From Acidimicrobiia bacterium (GTDB lineage: Bacteria > Actinomycetota > Acidimicrobiia > IMCC26256 > PALSA-555), in assembly GCA_040881685.1 (NCBI GenBank), contig JBBECS010000047.1, forward strand, positions 3,575-67,574: 64,000 nucleotides of DNA, given 5' to 3'. The position numbers and the translations under genes are program-made. Positions 16,692 to 26,270 of this stretch are shown piece by piece. Position 1 is the first letter of the stretch, and every line of letters begins with the position of its first letter. The notes below the pieces were generated by a model. That model saw only the letters and a list, made by a program, of their open reading frames with translations. It had not been told where the DNA came from and ran no database searches.

Positions 16692-17809
16692 CTGGATACT
16701 TCAGGCCGGTCTGGGCCGAGGTCGACCTCGACGCCATCCGGCACAACGTGCGCGCGCTGGCAAAGGTTGCCGCGCCCGCGCAGCTCCTGGCGGTGGTCAA
16801 GGCCGATGCCTACGGCCACGGCGCGGTGCCCGTGGCGCGCGCCACGCTCGAGGCGGGGGCGACGTGGCTCGGGGTCGCACTCGTCGAAGAGGGCGTGCAG
16901 CTGCGCGAGGCGGGGATCGACGCTCGCATCCTGCTGCTGTCGGAGCCACCGACCGCGGCCGCCGCCACCGTCGTGGCGCGCGGGATCACGCCGGTGGTGT
17001 ACACGACCAACGGCATCGATGCGCTCGCGAAGGCCGTCGCGGATGCGGGCGTCGGACCACTTGCAGTGCACATCAAGGTGGACACGGGCATGCATCGAGT
17101 GGGCTGCTCGCCCGATGATGCCATCGCGCTCGTGGAGGTCGTCGACGCACGCCCGGAGCTCGAGCTCGAAGGCATCTGCACACACCTCGCCGTGGCTGAT
17201 GAACCTGAGAACGCGTACAACACCGAGCAGCTCGACCAGTTCGACGCGCTGCTCGCCGCGCTGCCCGAGCGCGACGTCCCGCTCATCGTGCACGCGGCGA
17301 ACTCGGCCGGGGTGCTCGCGCACCCGCGGGCGCATCACCACCTCGTGCGCTGCGGGATCGCGATCTACGGGATTCCACCTTCTCCTGCGGTCGCGGATCG
17401 CATAGATCTGCAGCCTGCGCTCTCACTCAAGGCGCGCGTGTCGCACGCGAAGCAACTTCCCGCCGGCGCGAGCGTGTCGTACGGCCGGCACTACACGATG
17501 CCCACCAAAGCCAACGCAGTGACCGTGCCGGTGGGATATGCCGATGGCGTGCCCCGTAGCCTCGGCCTCGTGGGTGGAGAGGTGCTCATCGGTGGTGCCC
17601 GGCGGCCGATTGCGGGTGCCGTCACCATGGATCAGCTGGTCGTCGACGTCGGTGCCGACACGTTCGGGGCCGACACCGAGGTGGTGCTCATCGGCTGTCA
17701 GGGTGGCGAGGAGATCACAGCCGGCGAGTGGGCCGAGCGTCTCGGCGTGATCCCTTACGAGGTGACCACTCGCCTCGGTCCGCGGGTTCCCCGGGTGTAT
17801 CTGCCATGA
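16688..17809 (+). CDS. alr: Alanine racemase
   Basis: 373 residues from GTG 16688. It makes D-alanine for peptidoglycan with PLP. The PLP lysine is Lys38 in VVKADAYGHGAV, the second catalytic base is the Tyr in SYGRHYTM, and the C-terminal beta domain has GYADGVPRSL and MDQLVVDVG. It overlaps the CBS gene at its start (GTGA) and the next hydrolase at its end (ATGA), so it is embedded in one operon. Confidence 0.96.
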   Translation: MTGYFRPVWAEVDLDAIRHNVRALAKVAAPAQLLAVVKADAYGHGAVPVARATLEAGATWLGVALVEEGVQLREAGIDARILLLSEPPTAAAATVVARGITPVVYTTNGIDALAKAVADAGVGPLAVHIKVDTGMHRVGCSPDDAIALVEVVDARPELELEGICTHLAVADEPENAYNTEQLDQFDALLAALPERDVPLIVHAANSAGVLAHPRAHHHLVRCGIAIYGIPPSPAVADRIDLQPALSLKARVSHAKQLPAGASVSYGRHYTMPTKANAVTVPVGYADGVPRSLGLVGGEVLIGGARRPIAGAVTMDQLVVDVGADTFGADTEVVLIGCQGGEEITAGEWAERLGVIPYEVTTRLGPRVPRVYLP

Positions 17810-18903
17810 GTGCAGGCAAGCGCGCACTCAAGGTCGCGGGCGTCACGGTCGGCGTCGCCGCGGGGCTCGCTGGCGCGGGGTATGCCGCGCAACGAGCGGT
17901 GCGGCGCGGGCTGAGCAACCGACCCGACCCCGACGCCGAGCTGCTCCTGCCCTTGCTGAATGGGGACGCGTTGGTCAAGGCAGGAACTTCGGAGAGGGCT
18001 GGCGTGTCGGAACGGCGGCTGCCGAGCCACGACGGCGGCAGCATCTACGTGCTCGAGACGGGCCCCGATCACGGCACACCGATCGTCCTCTCGCACGGCG
18101 TCACGATCGACTCGCGCATCTGGGTCAAACAGCTCGCGACGCTGCCGAAGCTCGGGTTTCGGTTGGTCGCGTTCGACACCCGTGGTCACGGGAGCTCGCT
18201 CTCGGGCGAGACCGGGCACTCGGTGGAGAACCTGGCCTTCGATCTGCGCACGGTCCTCGAAGCGCTCGACCTGCACGACGCCATCCTCGTGGGGCACTCG
18301 ATGGGTGGGGTTGCAGTGCAAGCGTTCGCGTCGCGGTTCCCGGCGATCGCGCGATCTCGCGTCGCCGGGATCGTGCTGATCTCGTCGTTGTCCAAGACCC
18401 ACTTGAGCACCACGCGCCGTCTGCGTTGCGCGGTCCAGGGCATGTCCGATCGCTTGGAGCTCGGAAAAGTGATGGCAAGTCCGAGCCTCGGCACGATGCT
18501 CGCTCGCTTGGGCTTCGGGCGCGACCCGCTCGCGAGCCACGTCGAGCTCGTCCGCCAGATGCTTGCTGACTGCGATGCCGACACGAGCCGGGAGGCCGTG
18601 GCGTGCCTGCTCGACATGGATCTCACACCCAGCCTTCCCGACATTGACCTGCCTACCTTGGTCATCGGTGGCACTGCTGATGTCCTTACACCGCCGATGG
18701 AGTCGCGCCGCATCGCTGGCCTGATCCCTGGCGCGCGGCTCGTGATGATCGAAGGCGCGGGCCACACGATCATGTTGGAGCGGGCCGAGGAGCTCGAAGC
18801 ACTGCTCGTGGAGTTCTCGCACGAGGTCAGGCCGGATTCACTGAGCGAGGAGTCTTCGGGGGAAGAGCCTGACCGGGCTGGAGCGGACGCGGCCGCGGGG
18901 TGA
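17806..18903 (+). CDS. Alpha/beta hydrolase with N-terminal membrane anchor
   Basis: 365 residues from ATG 17806, overlapping alr by 4 bp. Residues about 8-30 (VAGVTVGVAAGLAGAGYAA) form a hydrophobic anchor. The hydrolase core has VLSHGVTIDSRIW (oxyanion loop), FDTRGHGSS, the nucleophile elbow VGHSMGG, and a late GGTADVLTPP (Asp) and EGAGHTIMLE (His). This is the hydrolase commonly found between alr and tsaE in actinobacteria. The substrate is unknown. The next gene overlaps by 4 bp. Confidence 0.85.
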   Translation: MSAGKRALKVAGVTVGVAAGLAGAGYAAQRAVRRGLSNRPDPDAELLLPLLNGDALVKAGTSERAGVSERRLPSHDGGSIYVLETGPDHGTPIVLSHGVTIDSRIWVKQLATLPKLGFRLVAFDTRGHGSSLSGETGHSVENLAFDLRTVLEALDLHDAILVGHSMGGVAVQAFASRFPAIARSRVAGIVLISSLSKTHLSTTRRLRCAVQGMSDRLELGKVMASPSLGTMLARLGFGRDPLASHVELVRQMLADCDADTSREAVACLLDMDLTPSLPDIDLPTLVIGGTADVLTPPMESRRIAGLIPGARLVMIEGAGHTIMLERAEELEALLVEFSHEVRPDSLSEESSGEEPDRAGADAAAG

Positions 18904-19844
18904 GCACCGTCGGCAGTGCCGGCCGTAGGGGCATGACGGGAATCAGGCTGGGGCACTGGACGGGGACGGGCACCGGCGTGACCGTCGTGCTCTGTCCCGA
19001 GGGCACCGTTGGCTCGTGCGAGATCCGTGGTGGCGCGCCCGCCACCCGCGAGACCGCGCTCCTCGAGCCCGGTCGCTCCGTCGAGCAGGTGGATGCGGTC
19101 GTGCTCACCGGCGGATCGGCGTTCGGATTGGCGACGGCCGACGGCGTGATGGCGTGGCTCGCCGAGCGCGGGCGTGGGTTCCCCACGCGTGGCGGCCCCG
19201 TGCCGATCGTGCCGACCGCGGCCATCTACGACCTCAGTTCCGGGGTTGATCGACCGACCGCCGACCAGGGTCGCGCCGCGGCGGAGGCAGCCGAGCGAGC
19301 GTTGGCGGAGCCTGGCCAGTGGGAGTCAGGACGGGTGGGCGCGGGCGCCGGCGCGACCATCGGCAAGTGGCGCGGCGCCGAGCACGCGGTGCCGGGCGGG
19401 CTGGGCATCGCAAGCCATGTCGCTAGCGACCCGGGTGGGGTGGGCGCGAGCCTGGAGGCGATCGCGGTGGTGAACGCCGTCGGCGACGTCGTGCGTGCCG
19501 ACGGCGAGATGCTCGCCGGCTCCACGGCACCGGCCGACGTGCCGGCGTTCCCGGATCCCGCGCCCAACCTTTTCCAGAACACAACCCTTGTGGTCGTGGC
19601 AACCGCCGTCCGGCTCACGAAGCCCGAGTGCCACCTGGTCGCACAGAGCGGGCATGACGGGCTGGCCCAAGCGCTGCGCCCGTCGCACACCCGCCACGAC
19701 GGCGACCTCGTGATCGCGCTGGCCACCGGCGCTACGGAATCGAGCACCGCTGGAGCGGCCGGTCCGTTCAGCCTCGATCGCCTGCGCATGGCGGCAACGG
19801 AGGTGGTGGCCGAGGCGGTGCGCAACGCCGTCCGGCAGACTTGA
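18900..19844 (+). CDS. P1 family peptidase (DmpA/L-aminopeptidase-like)
   Basis: 314 residues from GTG 18900. Family blocks are [22 protein letters not shown], the [15 protein letters not shown] segment, [18 protein letters not shown] and the inner [15 protein letters not shown]1 (DmpA-type) enzymes are Ntn hydrolases that process themselves before a Ser; the exact cleavage residue is not certain here. It may hydrolyse D- or beta-amino-acid amides. Coupled to the upstream hydrolase by a GTGA overlap. Confidence 0.85.
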   Translation: MSTVGSAGRRGMTGIRLGHWTGTGTGVTVVLCPEGTVGSCEIRGGAPATRETALLEPGRSVEQVDAVVLTGGSAFGLATADGVMAWLAERGRGFPTRGGPVPIVPTAAIYDLSSGVDRPTADQGRAAAEAAERALAEPGQWESGRVGAGAGATIGKWRGAEHAVPGGLGIASHVASDPGGVGASLEAIAVVNAVGDVVRADGEMLAGSTAPADVPAFPDPAPNLFQNTTLVVVATAVRLTKPECHLVAQSGHDGLAQALRPSHTRHDGDLVIALATGATESSTAGAAGPFSLDRLRMAATEVVAEAVRNAVRQT

Positions 19845-19847
19845 ACC

Positions 19848-20492
19848 GTGACGCTCCTCCCCGATCCGGCGCAGGATCCTGCTCCGAGCTCGCCTACCTG
19901 GAAGACCTGGAACGACCTGGAGCGCGAGGCGCTGGCGTGCACGAAGTGCCCGCTCGCGACTGCGGGCCGCACGCAGGTGGTGTTCGGGGTGGGCGCGCGC
20001 GACGCCGACCTGGTGTTCGTGGGCGAGGGACCCGGCGCCGAGGAGGACAAGCAGGGGATCCCATTCGTCGGCCGCGCCGGGCAGCTGCTGACCCGGCTGA
20101 TCGAGGGCATCGGGATGACGCGCGACGAGGTGTACATCGCCAACGTCGTGAAATGTCGCCCGCCGGGCAACCGCGATCCGCAGCCCGAAGAGATCGAGAC
20201 CTGCCGCCCGTACCTCGAGGCGCAGCTCGGTTTCCTCGACCCGAACGTGATCATGACGCTGGGCAACTTCGCGACCAAGCTTCTCCTGGATACGGCCGGA
20301 ACTCCGACAAAGCTGGGAATCACCAAGATCCGGGGCAAGGAGTTCCCGGTGCAGCTCGGGCGGGTGGGCAAGCAACAGGTGTTGGTGCCCACGCTGCACC
20401 CCTCGGCCGTTCTTCGGAATGGTGGTGCCGCACTCGCGCAGACTCGCGCCGACTTCATCGTGGCGAAGCGGGCGTTGGCGCGCCCCAAGTGA
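19848..20492 (+). CDS. Uracil-DNA glycosylase, family 4 (4Fe-4S)
   Basis: 214 residues. It removes uracil from DNA as the first step of base excision repair. Four cysteines that hold the cluster are visible: Cys31, Cys34 (CTKC), Cys103 (KCRPPGNR) and Cys119. Motif A is [20 protein letters not shown] and motif B is LHPSAVL. A homologous domain is known fused to DNA polymerase in phage SPO1. The stop overlaps the tsaE start. Confidence 0.93.
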   Translation: MTLLPDPAQDPAPSSPTWKTWNDLEREALACTKCPLATAGRTQVVFGVGARDADLVFVGEGPGAEEDKQGIPFVGRAGQLLTRLIEGIGMTRDEVYIANVVKCRPPGNRDPQPEEIETCRPYLEAQLGFLDPNVIMTLGNFATKLLLDTAGTPTKLGITKIRGKEFPVQLGRVGKQQVLVPTLHPSAVLRNGGAALAQTRADFIVAKRALARPK

Positions 20493-20992
20493 CGGCAGTC
20501 GGCAGTCTGGTCACCCACGCGCCCGAGGAGACGCGCCGCATCGGTGGCGTCCTGGCCGCGCTGCTCGAACCGGGTGACGTGGTGCTGCTCGCGGGCACGC
20601 TCGGTGCCGGGAAGACGGAGTTTGCCAAGGGGATCGCCGAGGGACTCGGCATCGAGGAGACCGTCGTCAGCCCTACGTTCACGATCGCGCGTGAATACGA
20701 GGGTCGGCTTCGAATGCTGCACGTGGACGTGTATCGCCTCGACCACGCGCAAGAGCTGCTCGACCTCGGCCTCGAGGATCTCGCGGCCGATGCTGGCCTC
20801 TCTGGGTTGGAGGCCGTCACTGTTGTGGAGTGGGGCGACGCCGTGGAGGCGCTGTTCCCAGCCGATCACCTGCTGGTGGCGCTCGAGCTCGGGGAGGCCG
20901 AGCGCGCGCGCACGCTGCGCTTCGAAGCGTCTGGCCCATCTTGGGGCGAGCGAGCCGCCACCCTCGCCGTGGTGGTCGGGGGCGCGGCCTAG
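20489..20992 (+). CDS. tsaE: tRNA threonylcarbamoyladenosine biosynthesis ATPase TsaE
   Basis: 167 residues from GTG 20489. Walker A is [14 protein letters not shown], followed by [14 protein letters not shown] and [10 protein letters not shown], and the late [13 protein letters not shown]. TsaE drives the TsaB-TsaD cycle that makes t6A37 in ANN-decoding tRNAs. It overlaps the glycosylase by 4 bp and tsaB by 1 bp. Confidence 0.95.
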   Translation: MTAVGSLVTHAPEETRRIGGVLAALLEPGDVVLLAGTLGAGKTEFAKGIAEGLGIEETVVSPTFTIAREYEGRLRMLHVDVYRLDHAQELLDLGLEDLAADAGLSGLEAVTVVEWGDAVEALFPADHLLVALELGEAERARTLRFEASGPSWGERAATLAVVVGGAA

Positions 20993-21684
20993 TGCTCGTG
21001 CTCGCGATGGACACGGCGACACCGCAGGTGGCGGTGGCGATCGGCGACGGCGGCGTCGTGCGGGGCGAGGTGCGCGTGGTCGGGGGGCGGCGCCATGCCG
21101 AACAGCTCGCGCCGGCGATCGAATACGTGTGCACCGAGACCGGCGTGCCGCTCGACCGGCTCGCGGCCATCGCCGTGGGCATCGGACCCGGGTTGTTCAC
21201 CGGGCTCCGCGTCGGAGTGACGACCGCCAAAGTGATGGCGCAGGCGCTGCGCATCCCGGTGGTCGCGGTGCCGAGCCTCGACCTGATCGCCTATCCACTC
21301 CGCCACGCCACCCGCCCGATCGTCACGGTCATCGATGCGCGCCGGCGCGAGGTCTTCCATGCCCGCTACCGCCCGGTGCCCGGTGGCGTGCAGCGCGAGG
21401 GGGACTACGTGGTGGGCGCGGTCGACGAGCTCATCGCCGATCTCGAAGCCACCGGCGAAGACGTGCTGCTCGCCGGTGACGGCGTCACCCGATATCGCGA
21501 GCAGTTCGCCACCATGGGCCGGGCCGAGGAGGCCGGCTCCGAGTTCGAGGCCCCCAGCGTGGCTGCGCTCGTCCGCCTCGCCACCGCCCGGGTCGAGCGC
21601 GAGGAGTTCACGAACCCGTGGGATCTGCACCCGATGTACCTGCGCGAGAGTGACGCAGAGCTTCATTGGGAGACCCCCCGGTGA
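20992..21684 (+). CDS. tsaB: TsaB, partner of TsaD in t6A synthesis
   Basis: 230 residues from GTG 20992. The ASKHA fold N-terminus [20 protein letters not shown] and the block [21 protein letters not shown] are typical for TsaB (YeaZ). It is a pseudo-ATPase that forms the heterodimer with TsaD. It sits between tsaE and rimI, as in many actinobacteria. Confidence 0.94.
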   Translation: MLVLAMDTATPQVAVAIGDGGVVRGEVRVVGGRRHAEQLAPAIEYVCTETGVPLDRLAAIAVGIGPGLFTGLRVGVTTAKVMAQALRIPVVAVPSLDLIAYPLRHATRPIVTVIDARRREVFHARYRPVPGGVQREGDYVVGAVDELIADLEATGEDVLLAGDGVTRYREQFATMGRAEEAGSEFEAPSVAALVRLATARVEREEFTNPWDLHPMYLRESDAELHWETPR

Positions 21685-21700
21685 CGAAGAGACTGCAACC

Positions 21701-22234
21701 ATGATCACCGAGCCCCTGACGGTCGAGATCGCGCCCATGCGGCGGCGTCATGTGCGCTCGGTGCTCCGGATCGAGCAGCAGGTGTACCCGCGGCCGTGGA
21801 GCCACTCGTTGTTCCTCTCCGAGCTCGCGCTACGGGCGACCCGGTCGTACTTCGTTGCCCGAGTCGGCCGTGACGTGGTGGGGTACGCCGGATTGATGAT
21901 GACGGCCGAAGACGGCCACGTCACCACGATCGCGGTCCATCCAGAGTGGCAGCGGCACAAGATCGCCACCCGACTCATGCTCGCCCTGGCCCGCGAAGGA
22001 CTGATGCGGTTCGCGCAGAACCTCACGCTCGAGGTGCGGACCTCGAACTTGGCCGCCCAACACCTCTACCGGCGCTTCGGCTTCGCGCCCGTCGGCGTGC
22101 GCAAGAACTACTACCAGGAGACGAGCGAGGACGCGCTCGTCATGTGGGTGCACGCGGTCGACACGCCCGAGTACGCGGCACTCCTCGACAGCATCGAGCG
22201 CGTCATCCCCGGCGAGACCAGCTTCTCCCAATGA
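21701..22234 (+). CDS. rimI: Ribosomal protein S18 alanine N-acetyltransferase RimI
   Basis: 177 residues from ATG 21701. The GNAT core is complete: IEQQVYPRPWS, the acetyl-CoA loop AVHPEWQRHKIATRLM (Q/RxxGxG/A type with His-Lys in place of Arg-Gly) and LEVRTSNLAAQHLYRRFGF. It acetylates the N-terminus of S18 and perhaps other proteins. It is the usual neighbour of tsaB and tsaD. Confidence 0.9.
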   Translation: MITEPLTVEIAPMRRRHVRSVLRIEQQVYPRPWSHSLFLSELALRATRSYFVARVGRDVVGYAGLMMTAEDGHVTTIAVHPEWQRHKIATRLMLALAREGLMRFAQNLTLEVRTSNLAAQHLYRRFGFAPVGVRKNYYQETSEDALVMWVHAVDTPEYAALLDSIERVIPGETSFSQ

Positions 22235-22267
22235 CACGCGGCACCCGTAGCGACGGAGGAACGGAGG

Positions 22268-22326
22268 GTGCTCGCCAGCGAGCGAGTGCCCGCGGGGCGG
22301 GTATCCCGCCCCGCAGCGAGGGAGCG
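22268..22326 (+). repeat. Intergenic hairpin element, copy 1 (before tsaD)
   Basis: A perfect 10-bp hairpin with arms GCGGGGCGGG (22292-22301) and CCCGCCCCGC (22305-22314) and loop TAT. It is flanked by GCTCGCCAGCGAGCGAG and GCAGCGAG, matching the first module of the family found at 34.5-57.2 kb. The GAGGGAG just after it can serve as the ribosome-binding site for TTG 22333. The arm bases differ from other copies, but pairing is kept. Confidence 0.7.
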
Positions 22327-22332
22327 AATGTT

Positions 22333-23310
22333 TTGGGCGTTGAAACCTCGTGTGACGAGACCGCGGCCGCGGTCGTGGCCGGCGGCACGGAGATCCTGTC
22401 GTCGGTGGTGTCGAGCCAGGTCGACCTGCACGCGCGCTTCGGTGGTGTGGTGCCCGAGATCGCGAGCCGCGCGCACGTCGAGCTCATCGGTCCGGTGGTG
22501 GCCGACGCGCTCGGCGAGGCCCGCGTCGAGCTCAGTGACCTCAGCGCGGTCGCGGCCTGCCATGGCCCCGGTCTCGCGGGCGCGCTCCTCGTCGGCGTGA
22601 GCGCGGCGAAGGCCCTTGCGCTCGTCGCCGACGTCCCCTACGTCGGCGTCAACCATCTCGAAGCGCACTGCTACGCGGCGTGGCTCGACCAACCCGACCT
22701 CGAGCTCCCGCTCGCCGTGCTCGTCGCCTCGGGTGGCCACACGTTGGTAGTGGTCATGGAAGGACACGGCAAATACCGGGTCGTTGGCCAGACGGTCGAT
22801 GACGCCGCGGGCGAGGCGTTCGACAAGGTCGCTCGGCACCTCGGCCTTGGGTATCCCGGCGGGCCGCTCATCGACGCGCTGGCGCTCGACGGCGATCCCG
22901 AAGCGATCGCCTTCCCGCGCGCGATGCCGGGTGAGCCCGACTTCTCGTTCTCGGGACTCAAGACCGCGGTGGTGCAGCACGTTGCTCGTCACCCCGGCGG
23001 CAACGTCGCCGATGTGGCTGCGTCGTTCCAGGCTGCCGTCGTCGACCAGCTCGTCGACAAGCTCGTGCGCGCCGCGGACGAGGCCCGTGCGCCGACGCTC
23101 GTGCTCGGCGGTGGAGTAGCTGCCAACTCGGCGCTTCGGGCCCGGGTGGAGGCAGTGGCCGCCGCGACCAACCGGCGCGCCTTCCTGCCGCCGCCGGCAC
23201 TGTGCACCGACAACGCCGCCATGATCGCGGCGACGGCGTGGTGGCAGCTCCAGGCGAACGGCCCCACCCCGCTCGACGCCGGGGTAGCGCCCAGTCTCGC
23301 CCTGACCTGA
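22333..23310 (+). CDS. tsaD: tRNA N6-adenosine threonylcarbamoyltransferase TsaD
   Basis: 325 residues from TTG 22333. The ASKHA signature GVETSCDETAAAVV, the iron-binding HLEAH block (VNHLEAHCYA), VASGGHTLVVV, FSFSGLKTAV and LGGGVAANSALR are all present. It transfers threonylcarbamoyl to A37 of tRNA. The frame is open back to ATG 22231, which overlaps the rimI stop. The extra 34 residues would be encoded by a hairpin repeat that is intergenic elsewhere, so the TTG with its GAGGGAG site (22317-22323) is preferred. tsaC is not in the window. Confidence 0.93.
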   Translation: MGVETSCDETAAAVVAGGTEILSSVVSSQVDLHARFGGVVPEIASRAHVELIGPVVADALGEARVELSDLSAVAACHGPGLAGALLVGVSAAKALALVADVPYVGVNHLEAHCYAAWLDQPDLELPLAVLVASGGHTLVVVMEGHGKYRVVGQTVDDAAGEAFDKVARHLGLGYPGGPLIDALALDGDPEAIAFPRAMPGEPDFSFSGLKTAVVQHVARHPGGNVADVAASFQAAVVDQLVDKLVRAADEARAPTLVLGGGVAANSALRARVEAVAAATNRRAFLPPPALCTDNAAMIAATAWWQLQANGPTPLDAGVAPSLALT

Positions 23311-23340
23311 GTCCGGCCTTCTCCGGCCCGAGGCGCCCAT

Positions 23341-23369
23341 TTGCCGCCCTCGCACGGGGGCGGTATCGT
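23341..23369 (+). promoter_or_regulatory. groES promoter
   Basis: TTGCCG (23341-23346) and TATCGT (23364-23369) are exactly 17 bp apart. The transcription start would fall at the beginning of the CIRCE element, the usual layout for HrcA-repressed chaperonin promoters. Confidence 0.6.
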
Positions 23370-23372
23370 GCC

Positions 23373-23399
23373 TTAGCACTCGCCCGCTGCGAGTGCCAG
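23373..23399 (+). promoter_or_regulatory. CIRCE operator (HrcA-binding site) before groES
   Basis: TTAGCACTC, nine bases, then GAGTGCCAG. This matches the CIRCE consensus TTAGCACTC-N9-GAGTGCTAA at all but the last two positions. It lies about 53 bp before the groES ATG and predicts repression by HrcA and induction by heat. Confidence 0.9.
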
Positions 23400-23451
23400 A
23401 GTCGAAGCAAGGCCAAAACCCCGTACGAAGAACGCCGCAGGAGGCGAACGC

Positions 23452-23745
23452 ATGAAGTTGCAGCCGCTGGAGGACCGGATCGTTGTCCGGTCAAGCGAGC
23501 CCGAGGAGACCACGGTCAGCGGTCTCGTCATCCCCGACACCGCCAAGGAGAAGCCCCAGCAGGGCGAAGTCCTCGCGGTGGGTCCCGGCCGGCGCTCCGA
23601 GCAGACGGGCGAGCTCATCCCGATGGACGTGGCGGTGGGCGACCTCGTCGTCTACTCGAAGTACGGCGGGACCGAGATTCAGGTCGACGGCGAGGACCTC
23701 CTGATCCTCACCAGCCGCGACGTGCTTGCCAAGACAGGCAAGTAA
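23452..23745 (+). CDS. groES: Co-chaperonin GroES
   Basis: 97 residues. [19 protein letters not shown], the mobile loop [22 protein letters not shown] and the late [15 protein letters not shown] are the GroES blocks. It caps GroEL during folding. An AGGAGGCGAACG site precedes the ATG. A CIRCE operator controls it. In many actinobacteria groEL1 follows; here a terminator and a Nudix gene follow instead, so groEL must be elsewhere. Confidence 0.97.
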   Translation: MKLQPLEDRIVVRSSEPEETTVSGLVIPDTAKEKPQQGEVLAVGPGRRSEQTGELIPMDVAVGDLVVYSKYGGTEIQVDGEDLLILTSRDVLAKTGK

Positions 23746-23772
23746 CGCCCGATCCAGTCTCGAAAGAACGAT

Positions 23773-23803
23773 GAAGAACGGCGCCTACGAGGCGCCGCTC
23801 TTC
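23773..23803 (+). terminator. Terminator hairpin after groES
   Basis: GAAGA..CGGCGCC and GGCGCCG.TCTTC form a long stem with the 5-nt loop TACGA. It begins 28 bp after the groES stop. The 3' side is TTC-rich rather than a pure T-tract. It would end a monocistronic groES transcript. Confidence 0.7.
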
Positions 23804-23817
23804 GCGTTCCCGCACGG

Positions 23818-23864
23818 TTTTGGCGTCGAGAGACGTCGCAGAGGGACAGTCAGCGACGCCAAAA
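23818..23864. repeat. 11-bp inverted repeat between groES and the Nudix gene
   Basis: TTTTGGCGTCG (23818-23828) and CGACGCCAAAA (23854-23864) are perfect complements around a 25-base loop. Its T-run precedes the stem and its A-run follows, so it is not a terminator in either direction. It could be an operator or a small insertion. The layout (11-12 bp arms, 25-base loop) resembles the repeat at 8406-8454. Confidence 0.6.
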
Positions 23865-23892
23865 CGTTTTCGGCGCGTACGCTCGATCATGC

Positions 23893-24606
23893 ATGACTGC
23901 GCGGGGAGGACGTCAGAGAATCCCGCGGCCGCCGTCCGCCCAGCCCGGTGGGCCGCCGGCGTGGGCGCGGCTCGCCCCGCATCAACGACGCTTCACGCTC
24001 GACGAGGTGCGCGCCGCGTGCGCTGACCTTCCGGAACCGCGCCGGCCCGTGGGTCCGAGCACGGCGCGCCCCGCCGCAGTGCTGCTGGCGCTGTTCGAGG
24101 ACCCGGGAGATGACGGGCGCGGACCGGACACGCACGTGTTCCTCACGAAGCGACCCGACACGATGCCGTCGCACCAAGGCGAGATCGCGTTCCCGGGCGG
24201 GAAGCTCGACGACGAGCTCGACGGATCGCTGCGCGACGCCGCGCTCCGTGAGGCCCATGAGGAGATCGGTCTCGATCCGCAGACCGTCGAGATCGTGGCT
24301 GAGCTCGACAGCTTGGTCACCGTGATGGGGCGCTTCGTGCTCACACCGTTCGTCGGGTTGTTGCCGGGCCGGCCTGTGCTCTCGCCCGATCCGACCGAGG
24401 TGGTGAGCGTGTTCGACGTCGCCCTCTCGGAGCTGCTCGACGACGCAACGTTCCGGGAGGAACGCTGGGACGTCCCAGCCGGCGTCGGCGTGACCCCCGG
24501 GCGCAACCGGCCGATCCACTTCTTCGAGCTCCCCGGCGAGACCGTGTGGGGCGCGACCGCGCACATCCTGGCCGGCTTCTTGGAGCACCTGACCGCTCGC
24601 CGCTAG
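23893..24606 (+). CDS. Nudix hydrolase, CoA pyrophosphatase-like
   Basis: 237 residues. The Nudix box is spread over [26 protein letters not shown] (about 97-122), with the upstream [19 protein letters not shown] typical of the CoA-specific NUDT7/NudL type. It would cleave CoA or acyl-CoA to phosphopantetheine and 3',5'-ADP. The first 30 residues are Pro/Arg-rich and may include a too-early start. TACGCT lies 9 bp before the ATG. The stop shares CTAG with the convergent gene. Confidence 0.88.
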   Translation: MTARGGRQRIPRPPSAQPGGPPAWARLAPHQRRFTLDEVRAACADLPEPRRPVGPSTARPAAVLLALFEDPGDDGRGPDTHVFLTKRPDTMPSHQGEIAFPGGKLDDELDGSLRDAALREAHEEIGLDPQTVEIVAELDSLVTVMGRFVLTPFVGLLPGRPVLSPDPTEVVSVFDVALSELLDDATFREERWDVPAGVGVTPGRNRPIHFFELPGETVWGATAHILAGFLEHLTARR

Positions 24607-25574
24607 CGCGTCGGTCCTGGCCAGCCCGAGGGGTTCGGCGTCGCGGGGCGGGTTACCAAACCGTCGCTGGCGTTGTTGTCGATGTTGAAGGTGACACCGC
24701 CCCAGGTTTCGTTGTGCCCACCCCGGTACTGATGAAGACGGTGGTGGTACCAGAGGTGGTCGGGGACCCAGGCGCTGCCGTAGGTGTTGGGGCTGTTGTT
24801 CCAGTCTGCGATCCACAGCTCATCGGGGAGGTTGTACGGGAGGTTGTTCTCCGCGACCGCCACCTGATGGACGATGCCCGAAGAGCCGCTCGAGTAGAAG
24901 CCGGCCTGATAGCCGCGCGCGTGCAGCTGCGCGACCCACGCGCTCACGAACGCGAGCACGGCGTTGATGCACGGTTGATTGCCGCTGGCGTTGTAGTGCT
25001 CGAGGTCGTAGTAGATGGGACTCCCGAGCGCCGAGACGGCTCCGCCCTGCCCGGGTTCGCGACGGATCGCGGCTGCCGGCCCGATGCCGAACGCGGCGGC
25101 GGCATCAGCGGCCGCATTGGCCTCTTGCGCGCCCTGCGTCGCCGCGACGCCCGCATTCAAGTCGATGCGATGCGTGTACCCGGTGCACGGTGCCTGGCGC
25201 CCCACCCATAACGGGAGCAGTCCCCACCCTTGGTTCCCGACCGCGGTCACCCAGGCGGCGTTGAGGTGCGGCACGCTGGAGGGCGGGCACGCCGCGCTGC
25301 TTCCACCGAGGTAGAGCCCGGCCGCGCGGTACGGGGACGCGGCCCACCACGTCGCCATCTGCGAGGTCGTGGGTGCCATGCACTTGTCGAACGCGGCCCC
25401 GATGAAGACAGCGCCGACGGTCTGGGTGGCGCCGAGGGCCTGGGTCGAGACGCCCGGTGCGATCGGCGGCGCGGGCGCGCTCGTCGGCCCGCTCGCCGTC
25501 ACCGGTCGGCACGCGACCAGCGCCACGACCAGCACCAGCGAGCCTCGGGCCAAGGCCCGACGGACACCGATCAT
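24603..25574 (-). CDS. Secreted DUF1906 (glycoside-hydrolase-like) lipoprotein
   Basis: 323 residues. The N-terminus ([18 protein letters not shown]) reads as a lipoprotein signal with the lipobox Cys at about residue 22. The rest matches the DUF1906 / Rv2525c-like glycoside-hydrolase-like fold related to GH25: [15 protein letters not shown] at the start, [11 protein letters not shown] in the middle (acidic residues on a beta strand), [11 protein letters not shown] and LWIADWNN near the end. It may act on the cell wall; activity is unproven in the family. It overlaps the next upstream minus gene by 4 bp. Confidence 0.78.
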   Translation of the reverse strand: MIGVRRALARGSLVLVVALVACRPVTASGPTSAPAPPIAPGVSTQALGATQTVGAVFIGAAFDKCMAPTTSQMATWWAASPYRAAGLYLGGSSAACPPSSVPHLNAAWVTAVGNQGWGLLPLWVGRQAPCTGYTHRIDLNAGVAATQGAQEANAAADAAAAFGIGPAAAIRREPGQGGAVSALGSPIYYDLEHYNASGNQPCINAVLAFVSAWVAQLHARGYQAGFYSSGSSGIVHQVAVAENNLPYNLPDELWIADWNNSPNTYGSAWVPDHLWYHHRLHQYRGGHNETWGGVTFNIDNNASDGLVTRPATPNPSGWPGPTR

Positions 25575-26158
25575 GAGGAGAGGACGAACGTCGAGAGCAC
25601 CTGGGTTGCCACCGCCCCGGTCTCGCCGTAGGTGAGGAAGGCGACCAAGCCGAGATCTGGGAACACCACGATGAGGGCAGCGCTGATGTCGGGGTTCGGG
25701 TCCACCAGCACCGACATGCCGTTCAGCACCGCGGGCTTGGTCGCTCGGGCGACTGCGATCTCGGATGCCGCCGCGAGCGGCGTCATCAGGACCGTCTCGG
25801 TGTGCCCGACGAGGTGGGCGGGGCAGTCCTGCCTGGTGCCAGGCACGCCGAGGAAGACGGCGTGCTGGTCGACTCGTACACAGGTGCGAGGCTCGGCGGC
25901 GAGGTCGTACACGGGCCAGTCGGTCGGGACCGTGAGTTCCAGTCCGCCGTAGCGGACGACCTGGCCGTCGGTGGTCGGGGCCACGGCCGTCGTGGTCGAG
26001 GTCGGCGGCTCGGTGCTGGTGGAGGTGGTGGGCTCGGACGTGGTCGTCACCGGCTCGGCTCGGATGCTCGGACCATCATCACCGAAGGCGCCGAGCGCGA
26101 CCGCGCCGAGCAGCGCGACCACGACGAAGAGGGCGAGCGCGGGGATTTTGTGGCTCAT
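25571..26158 (-). CDS. Membrane-anchored exported protein of unknown function
   Basis: 195 residues. An N-terminal hydrophobic segment (about 5-26, [19 protein letters not shown]) is followed by a Thr/Ser/Pro-rich stalk (about 36-62) and a folded domain with two cysteines. I do not recognise the domain. Its stop overlaps the start of the DUF1906 gene (ATGA), so the two exported proteins are translationally coupled and probably work together at the cell envelope. It is divergent from guaB3. Confidence 0.7.
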   Translation of the reverse strand: MSHKIPALALFVVVALLGAVALGAFGDDGPSIRAEPVTTTSEPTTSTSTEPPTSTTTAVAPTTDGQVVRYGGLELTVPTDWPVYDLAAEPRTCVRVDQHAVFLGVPGTRQDCPAHLVGHTETVLMTPLAAASEIAVARATKPAVLNGMSVLVDPNPDISAALIVVFPDLGLVAFLTYGETGAVATQVLSTFVLSS

Positions 26159-26270
26159 GGGGGAAGAACGAGTCGCCGGGGGCGGCGGAATTCGCTGCTC
26201 GTGACACTACCCACCGCCCTGCGCACGCTGATCGCGGGTCCCGGAAGGGGCCACAAACGGCGGTATTCTC

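Noticed and set aside
22231-22332. N-terminal extension of TsaD from ATG 22231
   Set aside because: The 34 residues are coded by a hairpin element that is intergenic elsewhere, and TsaD homology begins just after TTG 22333, which has a good ribosome-binding site.
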